NCBI GenBank assembly: GCA_009663005.1
Contig: CM018891.1
Location: 2,227,965-2,237,964, forward strand
Reading direction: 5' to 3'
Source of the DNA: Actinidia chinensis
Taxonomy: Eukaryota > Streptophyta > Magnoliopsida > Ericales > Actinidiaceae
DNA: 10,000 nucleotides
The first letter of the stretch is position 1. Each line of letters opens with the position of its first letter. Position numbers and translations under genes: made by a program. Of the stretch, positions 1-7,746 are shown one piece after another. The notes below the pieces were generated by a model, which saw only the letters and a list, made by a program, of their open reading frames with translations, did no database searches and had not been told where the DNA came from.

Positions 1-1301
1 TCCGCTCGTCTCCACAGCTCGACCACAACCCATCGATGAAGTTGAGTAGTCCCGAAAGAGTAATCTGTGGTGGAGTAGAGGTCAAATGTAACAAAGATAA
101 GACAATGCACATTTGGCATGAAGAAACAACGGAAAGCAAACCACCACGCCATACGCATAGAAAAGTACCCATAATTTGAAATGTGTGGAATTTTTTCTAG
201 TTGGACGAGCGTGAATCAATGATCAAAACCCGACCCATAAGACTTTTTGGTTTACAAAATAAGTATTTGTTAATCTTAATATGCTTGTACGCGTACATGA
301 AAGACTCGTAAAAAAAAACGAACCTTGTCATCCTCAACCATCCTGGCTTCACTCTCCGTCTCCCGATTCTGCACCCCAACATTACAATCAATGTCCTCGA
401 TCACGATAATTGATCTATTGCCCGAGCCAATCAACAACCTCCTCAAATCCGAATTGCACTGCACTTCCCTCAGATCCAAATCATACACATCAAACTTCAA
501 ATAATTGGCCATGGCTGCAACCAGGCTCGACTTCCCCGTCCCAGGAGGACCATAGAACAAATACCCGCGCTTCCACGCCTTCCCAACTCTCCGGTAATAA
601 TCCTTCCTGTTAATAAACCGGTTCAAATCCTCAATCAATTCCTTCTTCGCCTCCGAATCCATTGCCATTGTGTCAAATGTTGCCGGATGATTCAAAGCCA
701 CCGAGCTCCAATAATCAGTCCCATTGTAATCCACGGTGTGCAATCTCACCACCTTTCGCTCCTCTTTAATTGCCTTTGCTCTCTGCAACACGTACGGCAA
801 ATACTCCTTCAACACCATATCTTTATGTTTCTTGTGAAAGCTCAGTTCGAAAAATCGCAGCTCTGTTCTAGAATTTTTCGAATCTCCTTTGTTCGCCAAC
901 TGTTTGATAGATGTGCTTTGAGAAATCCACGTGAGCTTCACGTTTTGGAAGAAATCGACGATTTCCTGGTTTTTGTCCACGGTGACGGCGATTTCTTCGT
1001 CCTTTTCGAGCTTGTTGACCTTGATTCTTCGCGTGGAGATCGATAGTTTGGTGCCGAGATAGGTATTGGCCGCGTCGAACATGTGGTTGGAGGTGAGGCC
1101 GTCGAACTCTTCGACGACGACGGTGAGGTGAGAGGAGAGGCGGTCGGAGAGCCTTTTGAGGGAAGAGAAGAAATAGTCGTGGACTTGGGCGGGGACGAGG
1201 TCGGCGGCGATGGTGCGGAGGAGGACGGTGGAGGCGACAAGGGAGGCCGCCGCCGAGAAAATCGCTGTGGAGGAAAGCATTGTCTCCCGTGAAAACACCA
1301 T
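1..1301 (-). CDS. BCS1-like plant AAA-ATPase, 5' part (two exons, runs off left edge)
   Basis: Exon 1 is 1301-324 (326 codons). A 259-nt intron (65-323) follows, with donor AAG|GTTCGT and acceptor CCACAG|ATT. Exon 2 starts at 64 and leaves the window after 21 codons (ITLSGLLNFIDG...CGDER). The join is phase 0 and restores the family sequence MVEDDK|ITLSGLLN. Residues about 9-30 are hydrophobic, a likely membrane anchor. Residues about 30-125 match the AAA-associated N-terminal domain. The Walker A motif GPPGTGKS is at 251-258, and the Walker B strand IIVIEDID is at about 298-305. Sensor and arginine-finger regions lie outside the window. The family is usually about 450-520 residues, so roughly 347 are seen here. 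Plant members hydrolyse ATP at ER or mitochondrial membranes and are often stress-induced; the substrate is unknown. It resembles the At2g18193/At5g17760 group. M1 was taken as the start, although M8 in the same frame is possible. The family call is firm; the exact orthologue is not. Confidence 0.93.
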
Positions 1302-1620
1302 CTCTGTGTTTAATTATCTGTAGAATTTAAGTTAATTTTGTTGGCGGTGGCGGTGGCGGTGGCGATGTGGTGGTGAGTTTAAAAATAGAGGGATGCGAGG
1401 GTTAAGGGTTTTGCTTGGGGAAAAGGGAAGCGATTCCTGCGGATTTGTTTCCTTTCACGTCGGTGAAGTTTCGAGAACTCTGGAATCTTCGATCCATTTT
1501 CGCGGCTCTCCGGTTGTCGGATTAAATTCCGCTGAATTTGCATTCTTAGGCCCAAAAGTTTGGGAAATTAGTGTTTTTGTTTTTTTATATTCTTCGTTTT
1601 AAATTTCTTTTTATCTGGTA
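1302..1620 (-). promoter_or_regulatory. 5' flank / likely 5'UTR and promoter of the AAA-ATPase gene
   Basis: This is the region directly upstream of the ATPase start codon (upstream is to the right on the minus strand). It is clearly GC-richer than the spacer beyond about 1600, as expected for a transcribed leader and proximal promoter. A weak TATA-like AATATAAAAA reads on the minus strand at about 1582-1591, which would give a leader of about 250 nt; this is only a suggestion. A 69-codon plus-strand open frame here (1393-1602) has no recognisable domain and is probably chance. Confidence 0.35.
1343..1364. repeat. (GGCGGT)n short tandem repeat
   Basis: GGCGGT is repeated about 3.7 times without interruption, followed by related GATGTGGTGGTG sequence. 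It lies about 40 nt upstream of the ATPase start codon, so it is probably in the leader. On the sense strand of that gene it reads as a CCGCCA repeat. Confidence 0.8.
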
Positions 1621-2593
1621 ATTTTTTTTGCTATTTGATCAAAATTTTATAATTTTATAATTGTTTTTGATGAGAGGAGTTTAAATTTTTTTTTTAAATT
1701 ATTTAATTTAAAAAAAAATTACTAAAGACAATGAGTTTTTTTGATACAAATAGTTTCCTTCTCGTAAAAATTAAATTTTTTTTTAAATTAGATAAAAAAA
1801 AATATATTTTCGAATTGCACTCGTGAAGAGGAACCGAAAAAATATAAATTTATGATCAAACAGCAAAAAAATTATACTAAAAAAAAAAAAATCAAAAATT
1901 AAAAATATAACAAAATCAAAAAAGCTAATAGCTCAAACTGAACCTTATTTAGGTAACATTTTGAATTTATTAATTTTTTTATTTTAATAAAATTTTGTTA
2001 TGAACAAAGTATTTTATAAAATGCATACATGTATGTGGTGGTACGGACATCTTTGTGGACTTTTTAACATGTGATTATGCATTGTATCTTTGTGGGATCC
2101 ACAACTTTCTATTTCTTACTTCTTGTTGCTAATTTTAAGTCAGAGTTTTAGATTTTTTTTCATTTTAGTTTTGTTATTTTGATATTTTACTCAATTTTTT
2201 CCTTGGTTGGTGTGCCAAAATGAACAAAAAAATTAAAAATAATTATTTTTCAAAGACAAAAGTAAGATGAAAAAAAATATTTTTTTGTTTAATAATTTTT
2301 TTTATTCTTTTTACTTTTTCAATTTTTATATTCACGAAAAATCAAAAGGTAAAAAAAGAAAGTGACAAAAAACTGTAAAAGTTTCATTGAGAATAATAAG
2401 ATAATTTCACCTATGGGCTACTATTTTTCATTTTTTTTTTGAGAGAATAAGCAAATTAACGAATAAATTTATACAAAAAACGAATAAGAAAACTGATGTG
2501 GTAATTATTTTCATATGTATCTTTTGTTTTCCATATCTAAATAAAGAAAAACTAGTGGTTGGACACTCTTTTACCGGTTATATATAATTTTAA
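1621..2593. other. AT-rich intergenic spacer, no gene seen
   Basis: Very AT-rich DNA with many poly(A) and poly(T) runs on both strands. No open frame with a recognisable domain, no tRNA-like or rRNA-like sequence and no clear repeat unit was found. The A/T runs alone create many short chance inverted repeats. Confidence 0.7.
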
Positions 2594-2728
2594 AAAGGGA
2601 ATTAATTTTTTCACTCCAAATAGGAGTGCAGAAATTAATATCATATTGATGTTAAATTCTGCACTCCTACTTTTATAAAATTTAAAGTGTAGAAATTAAA
2701 TTTTAGAGTGTGAAAATCGATTTCCTTT
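2594..2728. mobile_element. Short inverted-repeat element, MITE-like (about 135 bp)
   Basis: Two nested inverted repeats are present. The outer arms 2594-2620 and 2702-2728 match at about 21 of 27 positions when one is reverse-complemented. The inner arms include a perfect 13-nt match, TAGGAGTGCAGAA (2621-2633) against its complement at 2657-2669, with imperfect extension either side and a loop of about 23 nt. A related AGTGYAGAAATTAA-type motif recurs at about 2625, 2686 and 2706, and inverted at 2601-2620. The two hairpins have different centres (about 2645 and 2661) because the right half carries about 32 extra bp. There is no coding capacity. This fits a non-autonomous terminal-inverted-repeat element, but no target-site duplication could be fixed, so the superfamily and exact ends are unknown. 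Confidence 0.5.
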
Positions 2729-3559
2729 CAAAAATATTATTATCCCATTATTCTAGACGAGTTTTTTCGAGGATATTTGAGTCATTGCGCTAAGAGTTCT
2801 TACTGATAGGGATAGACACATAATTTTGACTTCGAGAAAGGTGAATTGTACGTAGAACATACATCATTAGTAACTTACCGCGTTGGGTGGCAAACCTACA
2901 TGATGTGAAAATATTAGTAGCTACTACCTATCTGTCTCAACTTGTTTGTCTGTTTTTCCCTTTTTACATGTCTCAAAATATTTAGTCACTTTGAAAATTT
3001 AACTACCAAAATATTATGGATATCGTCTTTCGCCCCTTTCCTTTTTAATTGACGTAGCATATCCATTTTTTTACTTTTAGGTCATTTCAAATTTCAATTG
3101 TTGAAGGATCATTTTGAAACCAAAATTGACTACTAATTAAAAAGTTGAATTCCCAAAACGAACAATAAAATTAGAACAGAGAAACACTGATATAAAACTA
3201 TTTTTTTTAAAAAAAATCTATGACGGTGGTCTTCCCCGTCCCTTGGGTCCATTCCTGGTTTCATTTAGATTTTCCCAATCATCTAGTTACTTCATGGATC
3301 ATAAATAGCATTTACTCTTGCAAATTATCCTTGGATGGAGAAATTACACAAACCCAGTGGCAGCTGGTTCAATTATGATTGAGAATGCCATTTTCCATGG
3401 AATAAAATTGCTGGATCTCATGTCCTACATAGATAAATTCAAAGAAAAAGAGATTGTCCCCCAACACTTAACCAAACTCCAAAGATAATTTATGTCCATC
3501 TCTCAGGTCTTTTTCCTCGTAAAAGTTCAAATGATATCATCATGCATATTGATTTGGCC

Positions 3560-3564
<5 letters not shown>
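2729..3564. other. Intergenic spacer, no gene seen
   Basis: AT-rich sequence without a supported gene. The stretch at about 2930-3100 (CTATCTGTCTCAAC..., later ATGTCTCAAAATATTTAGTCACTTT) has a faint look of a worn Stowaway-type element, but a matching opposite end was not found. No RNA gene was recognised. Confidence 0.6.

Positions 3565-3592
<28 letters not shown>
3565..3592. repeat. (AT)14 microsatellite
   Basis: An uninterrupted AT dinucleotide tract of 28 nt, followed by ATTAATTAG. It is a likely length-polymorphic site. Confidence 0.95.
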
Positions 3593-3596
<4 letters not shown>

Positions 3597-3984
3597 TAGA
3601 TGTCTTAGTCACATTGCATGTGGATTGTGAAGCAACTTAACTTAACACCCTATATAGATGAACAATCACATCCATGCAAACCATGCAAATTCACTATATA
3701 TATATGCAAAATATATTACAGATGATTTTTTTGGCAAAGTAACCAAAATGATAAATAGTAATATTTTTTTAAAAAAAAATGTCTTACCATTGGGGTCCAT
3801 ATGGAGGTAATTGTTTACTATAGATAGAAATGAAAGGTGATGGGGCCCCCTAAATAATGGCAATAGTTATTTTCTTCTTTCGTACATAGGACAGTCATTT
3901 ACTTCTCACATGTGCTTGGACTGTGCGGAGTCAAACTAAGGAAAAAAAATTCTACTATTATCTCTAATATAATTTATCATAAAT
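3593..3984. other. Intergenic spacer, no gene seen
   Basis: AT-rich sequence. A GGGGCCCCC block at about 3842-3850 is the only GC-rich spot. A 65-codon minus-strand open frame (3666-3863) resembles no family I know and has AT-driven composition. Confidence 0.6.
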
Positions 3985-4190
3985 ATAATTTTGATCTCAT
4001 AAAAAATTAATAATTTTTTTCTAAAGTCTACAATTTTGACCTAGTTGAACATAAGTTCTAGAAATTTTGACCTCACAAAAAAATAGTAATTTGACATAAA
4101 TTTTATAAATTCTATAATTTTGACCCCGCTGACTATAAAGTTCTAACAATTTTAATTCCGTTGAACTTAAATTCTGGCTCCGTCCCTGCT
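3985..4190. repeat. Degenerate tandem repeat, probable old transposon remnant
   Basis: A motif close to ATAATTTTGACCT recurs at 3985-3997, 4030-4042, 4061-4073, 4114-4126 and, more worn, 4146-4159. The flanks are similar: TTCTA upstream and GTTGAAC at 4044-4050 and 4160-4166. Spacing is irregular, from about 30 to 53 nt. The block ends in CTGGCTCCGTCCCTG (4174-4188). From memory, similar phrases ending in CTGGCTCCGCC are common in dispersed plant repeats. A 68-codon minus-strand open frame overlapping the block is a by-product of the repeat. Confidence 0.55.
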
Positions 4191-4606
4191 TACTTGTGTA
4201 GGAAATTTTAAGAGAACATGTGGGCACATGGAAATCAACTACAGAATTTTGTCATTGTTGTGTCCATGCTAATGCTAATGCTTTTGTGTGTTTTTGTGTG
4301 ATTTATTTGCATACACTAGATTGAACTTGGATAAAATATTGATTTATCTTTTCACTTTTAAAGTACCAAATTTCACCCTCCGCAGACAGGCGTACACGTA
4401 AAGCTGCATTGCCATTAAATTTCATTGCAGAACAAGAACAACTTGTTGCCTCAGAAACATCAAGAATCATTACAGAAGTCTGAACAGAGACATTGTTACT
4501 AGAATAAATTCATACCATTTCACATGATGAATTCTCTGAGCATTAACTTATTAAACGAAGGCCATCTTAACAAACAAACACACAACACATTCACCTCATC
4601 ACTTAA
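4191..4606. other. Spacer including the probable 3'UTR of the HIPP gene
   Basis: This lies downstream of the HIPP stop codon (minus strand, reading leftward). The first roughly 200 nt (4400-4606) are less AT-biased and may be transcribed 3'UTR. An AATAAG-like hexamer reads on the minus strand near 4547, and a standard AATAAA lies further out near 4302-4307. The end of the transcript cannot be placed. No other gene is seen. Confidence 0.4.
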
Positions 4607-5026
4607 TTACAAGATGTTACAGTGATTATAAGGGTAATAATCTTCGTTAATCACGTACCAAACGTCGCACTTCTGACACGTCCTGGGAAGTGAAGGCATC
4701 GGGTCTTTCTTGTCGTCCTTCTTCTCCTCCTTGAGAGGGCCGGTGGTCATAATCTGCGCGCATTTTCTGAATTTCCTGACCTTATTAATGATGCAGACGG
4801 GATCGGCCTCGCCCACTACGGTCACAGTGCTCTTGGCAGGGTCGAGGACGATGGAGTTGATCCCTTCTATGGTTGAAATTAATTTCATCACCTTGACCCT
4901 GCACTTGGAGCAGAATAGATTGACTGACACGACTGTTTTCTGCAACGGAAAAATCAGTACTGCAAAAGTGTCAGCAAACAATTATAATGAGCTCAAGGAG
5001 GCGTGAGATGAACCTACCTTAGACAT
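4607..5026 (-). CDS. Heavy-metal-associated isoprenylated plant protein (HIPP), 113 aa
   Basis: Two coding exons: 5026-5018 (M-S-K only) and 4939-4607. They are separated by a 78-nt intron with donor AAG|GTAGGT and acceptor TTGCAG|AAAACA, phase 0. The joined start MSKKTVVSVN is typical of this HIPP subgroup; the alternative unspliced start at 4981 would add an unrelated 14-residue head. The HMA domain spans about residues 4-67, with metal-ligand motif C13-S-K-C16 and the expected beta-alpha-beta pattern. A charged Lys/Asp/Glu linker follows at about 72-82. A second CxxC (C91-Q-K-C94) lies near the end. The last four residues, CNIL, form a CaaX box; a final Leu favours geranylgeranylation. HIPPs bind soft metal ions such as Cu, Zn or Cd and are held at membranes or in the nucleus by the lipid; metal homeostasis or stress roles are known for some. 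The specific metal cannot be read from the sequence. Confidence 0.92.
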
Positions 5027-5109
5027 GGGGATGGCTAGTGATTTTACTGACCCAAGTGTAAGAGGCTGTGCAGGGAATGTGGTGATTTATTTCATCCAGA
5101 GATGTGTGC

Positions 5110-5117
5110 TATTTATA
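5110..5117 (-). promoter_or_regulatory. TATA box of the HIPP gene
   Basis: TATAAATA reads on the minus strand, within GTATAAATAGC, 84 nt upstream of the HIPP start codon. With the usual spacing of about 30 nt, transcription would start near 5080, giving a leader of about 55 nt. This is a textbook plant TATA in the right place and orientation. Confidence 0.75.
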
Positions 5118-5393
5118 CATGGTTCAGTGTCCTGGTTTCGTTTTTTTTACCCGGATGGGATCCAAACACAGTTTTATTTTATTTTATTTATAGGATCTCT
5201 TTTACTTCGATGGGCAATTTGGTTGAAAGATTGAATGGGGTGACAGTGTGTTGGTTACAAGAAGTAAATGCAAAGTCAGAAGTTTCTTGATTGGGATCAC
5301 CTATTACCTTCGCTACGAGAGTATGCATTTAATTCTCTCTTTCTCTCTCATTAAATACAAGTAGGATTAGATTAAATTACTCGTGCACAGAAA
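5118..5393. other. HIPP upstream region with polypyrimidine tract
   Basis: Probable promoter-proximal DNA of the HIPP gene. A CT-rich tract (about 5333-5349, TCTCTCTTTCTCTCTCA) lies about 310 nt upstream of the start codon; on the sense strand it reads as a GA-rich tract. Two overlapping plus-strand open frames (5025-5234 and 5102-5290) have no recognisable domain. Confidence 0.45.
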
Positions 5394-5840
5394 TCATTTG
5401 GAGATAAGAAACCGCATTACAGTCATCCTTTTAAGTTGTTGAAATAAAAAATGAGATTCATTAGAAAGTAAATGGAAATCAAAAGTGTATTCAAAGCCAT
5501 GGTTTGCTAGGCCATCCGGACACCGATTGCCTTCTCTAAAAATATTGTTAATTGTATTCGCACGCATTAAGGACCTGCAACCATGTATGAGATTGTTACA
5601 TTGGTGCCTAGGTTCATGTTTCCCTAGGAGGAGCTGGTTTACGAGCTTGGCAATCCACCTCTACTTCAAGCGGTGTGTGGTTCATGGATGCCACTAAGTG
5701 CAGTCCGTCTCTCACCGGCCATGGCTCGGGTCCATGCTATCAACTGGACCAATCTGTCTGTGGAATCCTACACCCCGCGGTCCTTGGTGGTCCCAAGGTG
5801 GCCTCTACCTGCTGCCCTTTTAGGTTGCGTTTTTGCTGCA
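5394..5840 (-). pseudogene. Frameshifted RNase H-like fragment, probable LINE relic
   Basis: Three consecutive minus-strand segments in different frames read as one plant RNase H-like (RVT_3 type) domain. Segment A (5783-5733) carries GVGFHRQIG. Segment B (5727-5650) carries PEPWPVRDGLHL...LEVEVDC, matching the family AELWAxRDGL and VExD strands. Segment C (5651 down to a stop at 5394-5396) carries LIHGCRSLM and NNIFREGNRCPDGLANHG, matching the family HVYREGNxCADxLA. The catalytic Glu of helix 1 and the later two Asp positions survive. The first strand with its DG motif (about 5790-5840) is too worn to read with confidence. At least two frameshifts make it non-functional. Such domains sit at the end of plant non-LTR retrotransposon polyproteins and also occur as solo RNase H-like proteins. 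No reverse transcriptase is seen alongside. The GC content is above the flanks, as for old coding sequence. Confidence 0.75.
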
Positions 5841-6110
5841 TCTCTGGCTCTCAGCAGAGGGCTTAAAATGGTCACTCATGGCAATTCTAAACATGAATAT
5901 AATTCTTTCAGGCCACTAGTACGTGTCTCTGCTTATCCACATACTACTAATAGGTACAGCCAGTCTGACATAGTTTGCAGTCTGAACAAGCATGTTTGGA
6001 AGATGAGGCAGTAGAAAGCTGATATATACAATTGTACATTCCAATCAGAGCTGAGGATATTATTGTAACTTTTTCAAGTACTATTCTGAATGTAGTCAAA
6101 CTGGATGCTC
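5841..6110. other. Spacer beside the RNase H relic, no gene seen
   Basis: This is the upstream side of the RNase H relic. A reverse transcriptase or zinc-knuckle region would be expected here if the LINE were longer, but none could be read in any frame. A 113-codon plus-strand open frame (5673-6014) is antisense to the relic and has no known domain. Confidence 0.5.
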
Positions 6111-6128
6111 AGAGAGAGAGAGAGAGAG
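6111..6128. repeat. (AG)9 microsatellite
   Basis: An uninterrupted AG dinucleotide tract of 18 nt, followed by GAGA. The overlapping 96-codon plus-strand open frame is a by-product of this tract. Confidence 0.9.
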
Positions 6129-7179
6129 GAGAATACAAGCTCATCAGCTGTTCCCAGACGCCTTCCAAATACACTAGTTATCCAATTAAGCACAAATTTA
6201 TTTCATGTAGGTGTCATTCCAGATAGTACACTATGTTACAGCACTCTATATTACAACAACAAACCACTACAACTTACGGAGAACAAATTCCACAGTGACT
6301 TTTTCTTGGGGATTAAATTTTCACCAGCAAGCGATGAATCGATCTTCTTGCTGTTTCCTGTTTGGTTTCACCCACCATTTCCACAAGGTACTTGAAAATC
6401 CAGCTGTATGAATAAATAGGTCACGTGGGTTGTGGAATGGAAAGGCACTGAAGTAGTTGATATGTCATTCTCCATGTAACAGAGGAAGAGTCTGATATGT
6501 CTCTTTCCTATTGTCTCTCCCTATTAAGCTCCCATAACTGCAGTATCATGATGATAAAACACTGATTAGTTAATCGCCTTCTTTCACTTACTGGCACTTG
6601 TTTAGAGAAGTATTTCATATGCATGTTCATTAAAACTATCAAAATTCATAAAGGGAATAATAGATGAAGAGAGGAAAAATTGCAAATCTGAGTACATACA
6701 TGTACGTCAGGAGGGGCTTTAGATTTCAAGAAACTTGGTACAACTTAAAGGCACAAAATATATATTGGTGTGCAAATGTTTGGTTGTCATTATACCTACT
6801 CTTTTCATAAGCATAGAGGCCAAGTTCTTTGTTTGTTTGTGAAAGTAACAAGGCCTCTTATTTTGAATTCAATTCTTCTAGACCCAGTAATCATAAACAT
6901 GAATTAATGCTCAAGGAACTGTTTTTGTGACAAAATAAGGTTCACTCACCCATGACCTAAGACTTCAACTCTGCACCTTCATTTGCCAGTGGCAATAGGC
7001 AACTCTCATGCTAATCAATAAACAAGCAAAGTTAACCTATGACGGAGATGCTATTAGCATGCACAGGAAAAGGAATATCAAAGGAAGTAAGAAGCAAAAG
7101 AGAAGTGGACAACCTGCTATCCTTTAAAACTATAAGTATGCTTGAATTTAAAAATCAAAAATGTATCATTATTTTTCAA
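6129..7179. other. Intergenic spacer, no gene seen
   Basis: No supported gene on either strand. Isolated signals are an AATAAA hexamer on the minus strand at 6197-6202 and a G-box core CACGTG at 6422-6427, both unattached to any visible gene. The part from 6200 to 6400 is somewhat less AT-rich, but its open frames (96 and 66 codons, plus strand) overlap out of frame and show no domain. An unannotated non-coding transcript cannot be excluded. Confidence 0.55.
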
Positions 7180-7480
7180 GGATCATTTTGCCCCAAAGCC
7201 TAACACAACCTTCAGCCGGACTTCTTAGTACAACACTCCCAATTGTACAAGTTTGGACAAACTACGTGCTCCTCTATCTTGCGGCGGTAAAGCAGTGTAG
7301 CGTTGAACCGCTGCTTGCTTGCATAATGCGTGTGAAGAGCGAAGAGTGTAGGACAAACAATGTCAGGGTCCCAGTGCTGGAAAGGAAGGGTGAAGAGGGC
7401 TCTGTGTATAAAATAGTGAAGAAAAGGAGACTCAGTACCCATCTTAAGCTACTACGATTGACCAGGCAATCACCCTAAAA
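7180..7480. other. GC-richer block of unknown origin, open on both strands
   Basis: A sharply GC-richer island in AT-rich DNA. It is open for 105 codons on the plus strand (7161-7478) and 76 codons on the minus strand (7442-7212). Neither product resembles a family I recognise, and no splice-linked continuation was found. The left border, GATCATTTTGCCCCAAAGCCTAA followed by ACAACACTCCC, is vaguely like phrases in dispersed plant repeats. It may be a transposon piece or part of a non-coding transcript. Confidence 0.3.
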
Positions 7481-7499
7481 GGTATAAACTATAACCTGA

Positions 7500-7746
7500 T
7501 TGGCTGTAATGCTGTATGTATTCAGGGCCCTGGAGTAATTTTAATTTTTAGGCTTCAAAGTCTAAGATTTCGAAGTCTTACAAATTGTTGACATTCAGAA
7601 TTTTGGATCATAGACATTAGAAATGAGGCAGAATAGATTTTGTGGAGGGCACAGGACCAAGTCAGCTCAGCAGGAAATCCACTAACTATTTCAATACATA
7701 CACATACAGTTAAAGATGGAAGTAAAGAGAAATATTTCTCAAATTA
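7500..7746 (-). other. Probable 3'UTR of IPK1
   Basis: This is the sequence immediately downstream of the IPK1 stop codon. TTTGTAAG on the minus strand (7578-7585) fits the UGUA/TTGTA-type far-upstream element of plant poly(A) sites, and an AT-rich stretch follows at about 7535-7560. The cleavage site is not defined. Confidence 0.35.

Noticed and set aside
938..1292. Long open frames within AAA-ATPase exon 1 (938-1240 minus strand in another frame; 687-1046 and 1083-1292 plus strand).
   Set aside because: Low-complexity shadows of the GC-rich coding exon; the true frame carries the whole conserved protein.
2925..3110. Possible Stowaway-type MITE (CTATCTGTCTC... with ATGTCTCAAAATATTTAGTCACTTT).
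   Set aside because: One end looks faintly right, but no complementary opposite end or TA duplication could be found nearby.
4607..4981. HIPP start at 4981, giving MFADTFAVLIFPLQ ahead of the HMA domain.
   Set aside because: These residues are encoded by the intron. Splicing 5018 to 4939 gives the family-typical MSKKTVVSV start and agrees with the TATA box.
5673..6014. A 113-codon plus-strand open frame beginning MCGSWMPLSAV.
   Set aside because: It lies antisense to the RNase H relic, which explains both its openness and its GC content. No domain is recognisable.
6422..6427. G-box CACGTG as a promoter element.
   Set aside because: No gene start is visible within a reasonable distance on either strand, so a functional site is not supported.
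7430..7480. Minus-strand AGTAGCTTAAGATGGGT resembles the end of plant 5S rRNA (AGTAGTACTAGGATGGGT), as carried in Cassandra elements.
   Set aside because: Only about 14 positions agree and the rest of the 5S sequence, including its start and internal promoter boxes, is absent. It is more likely chance.
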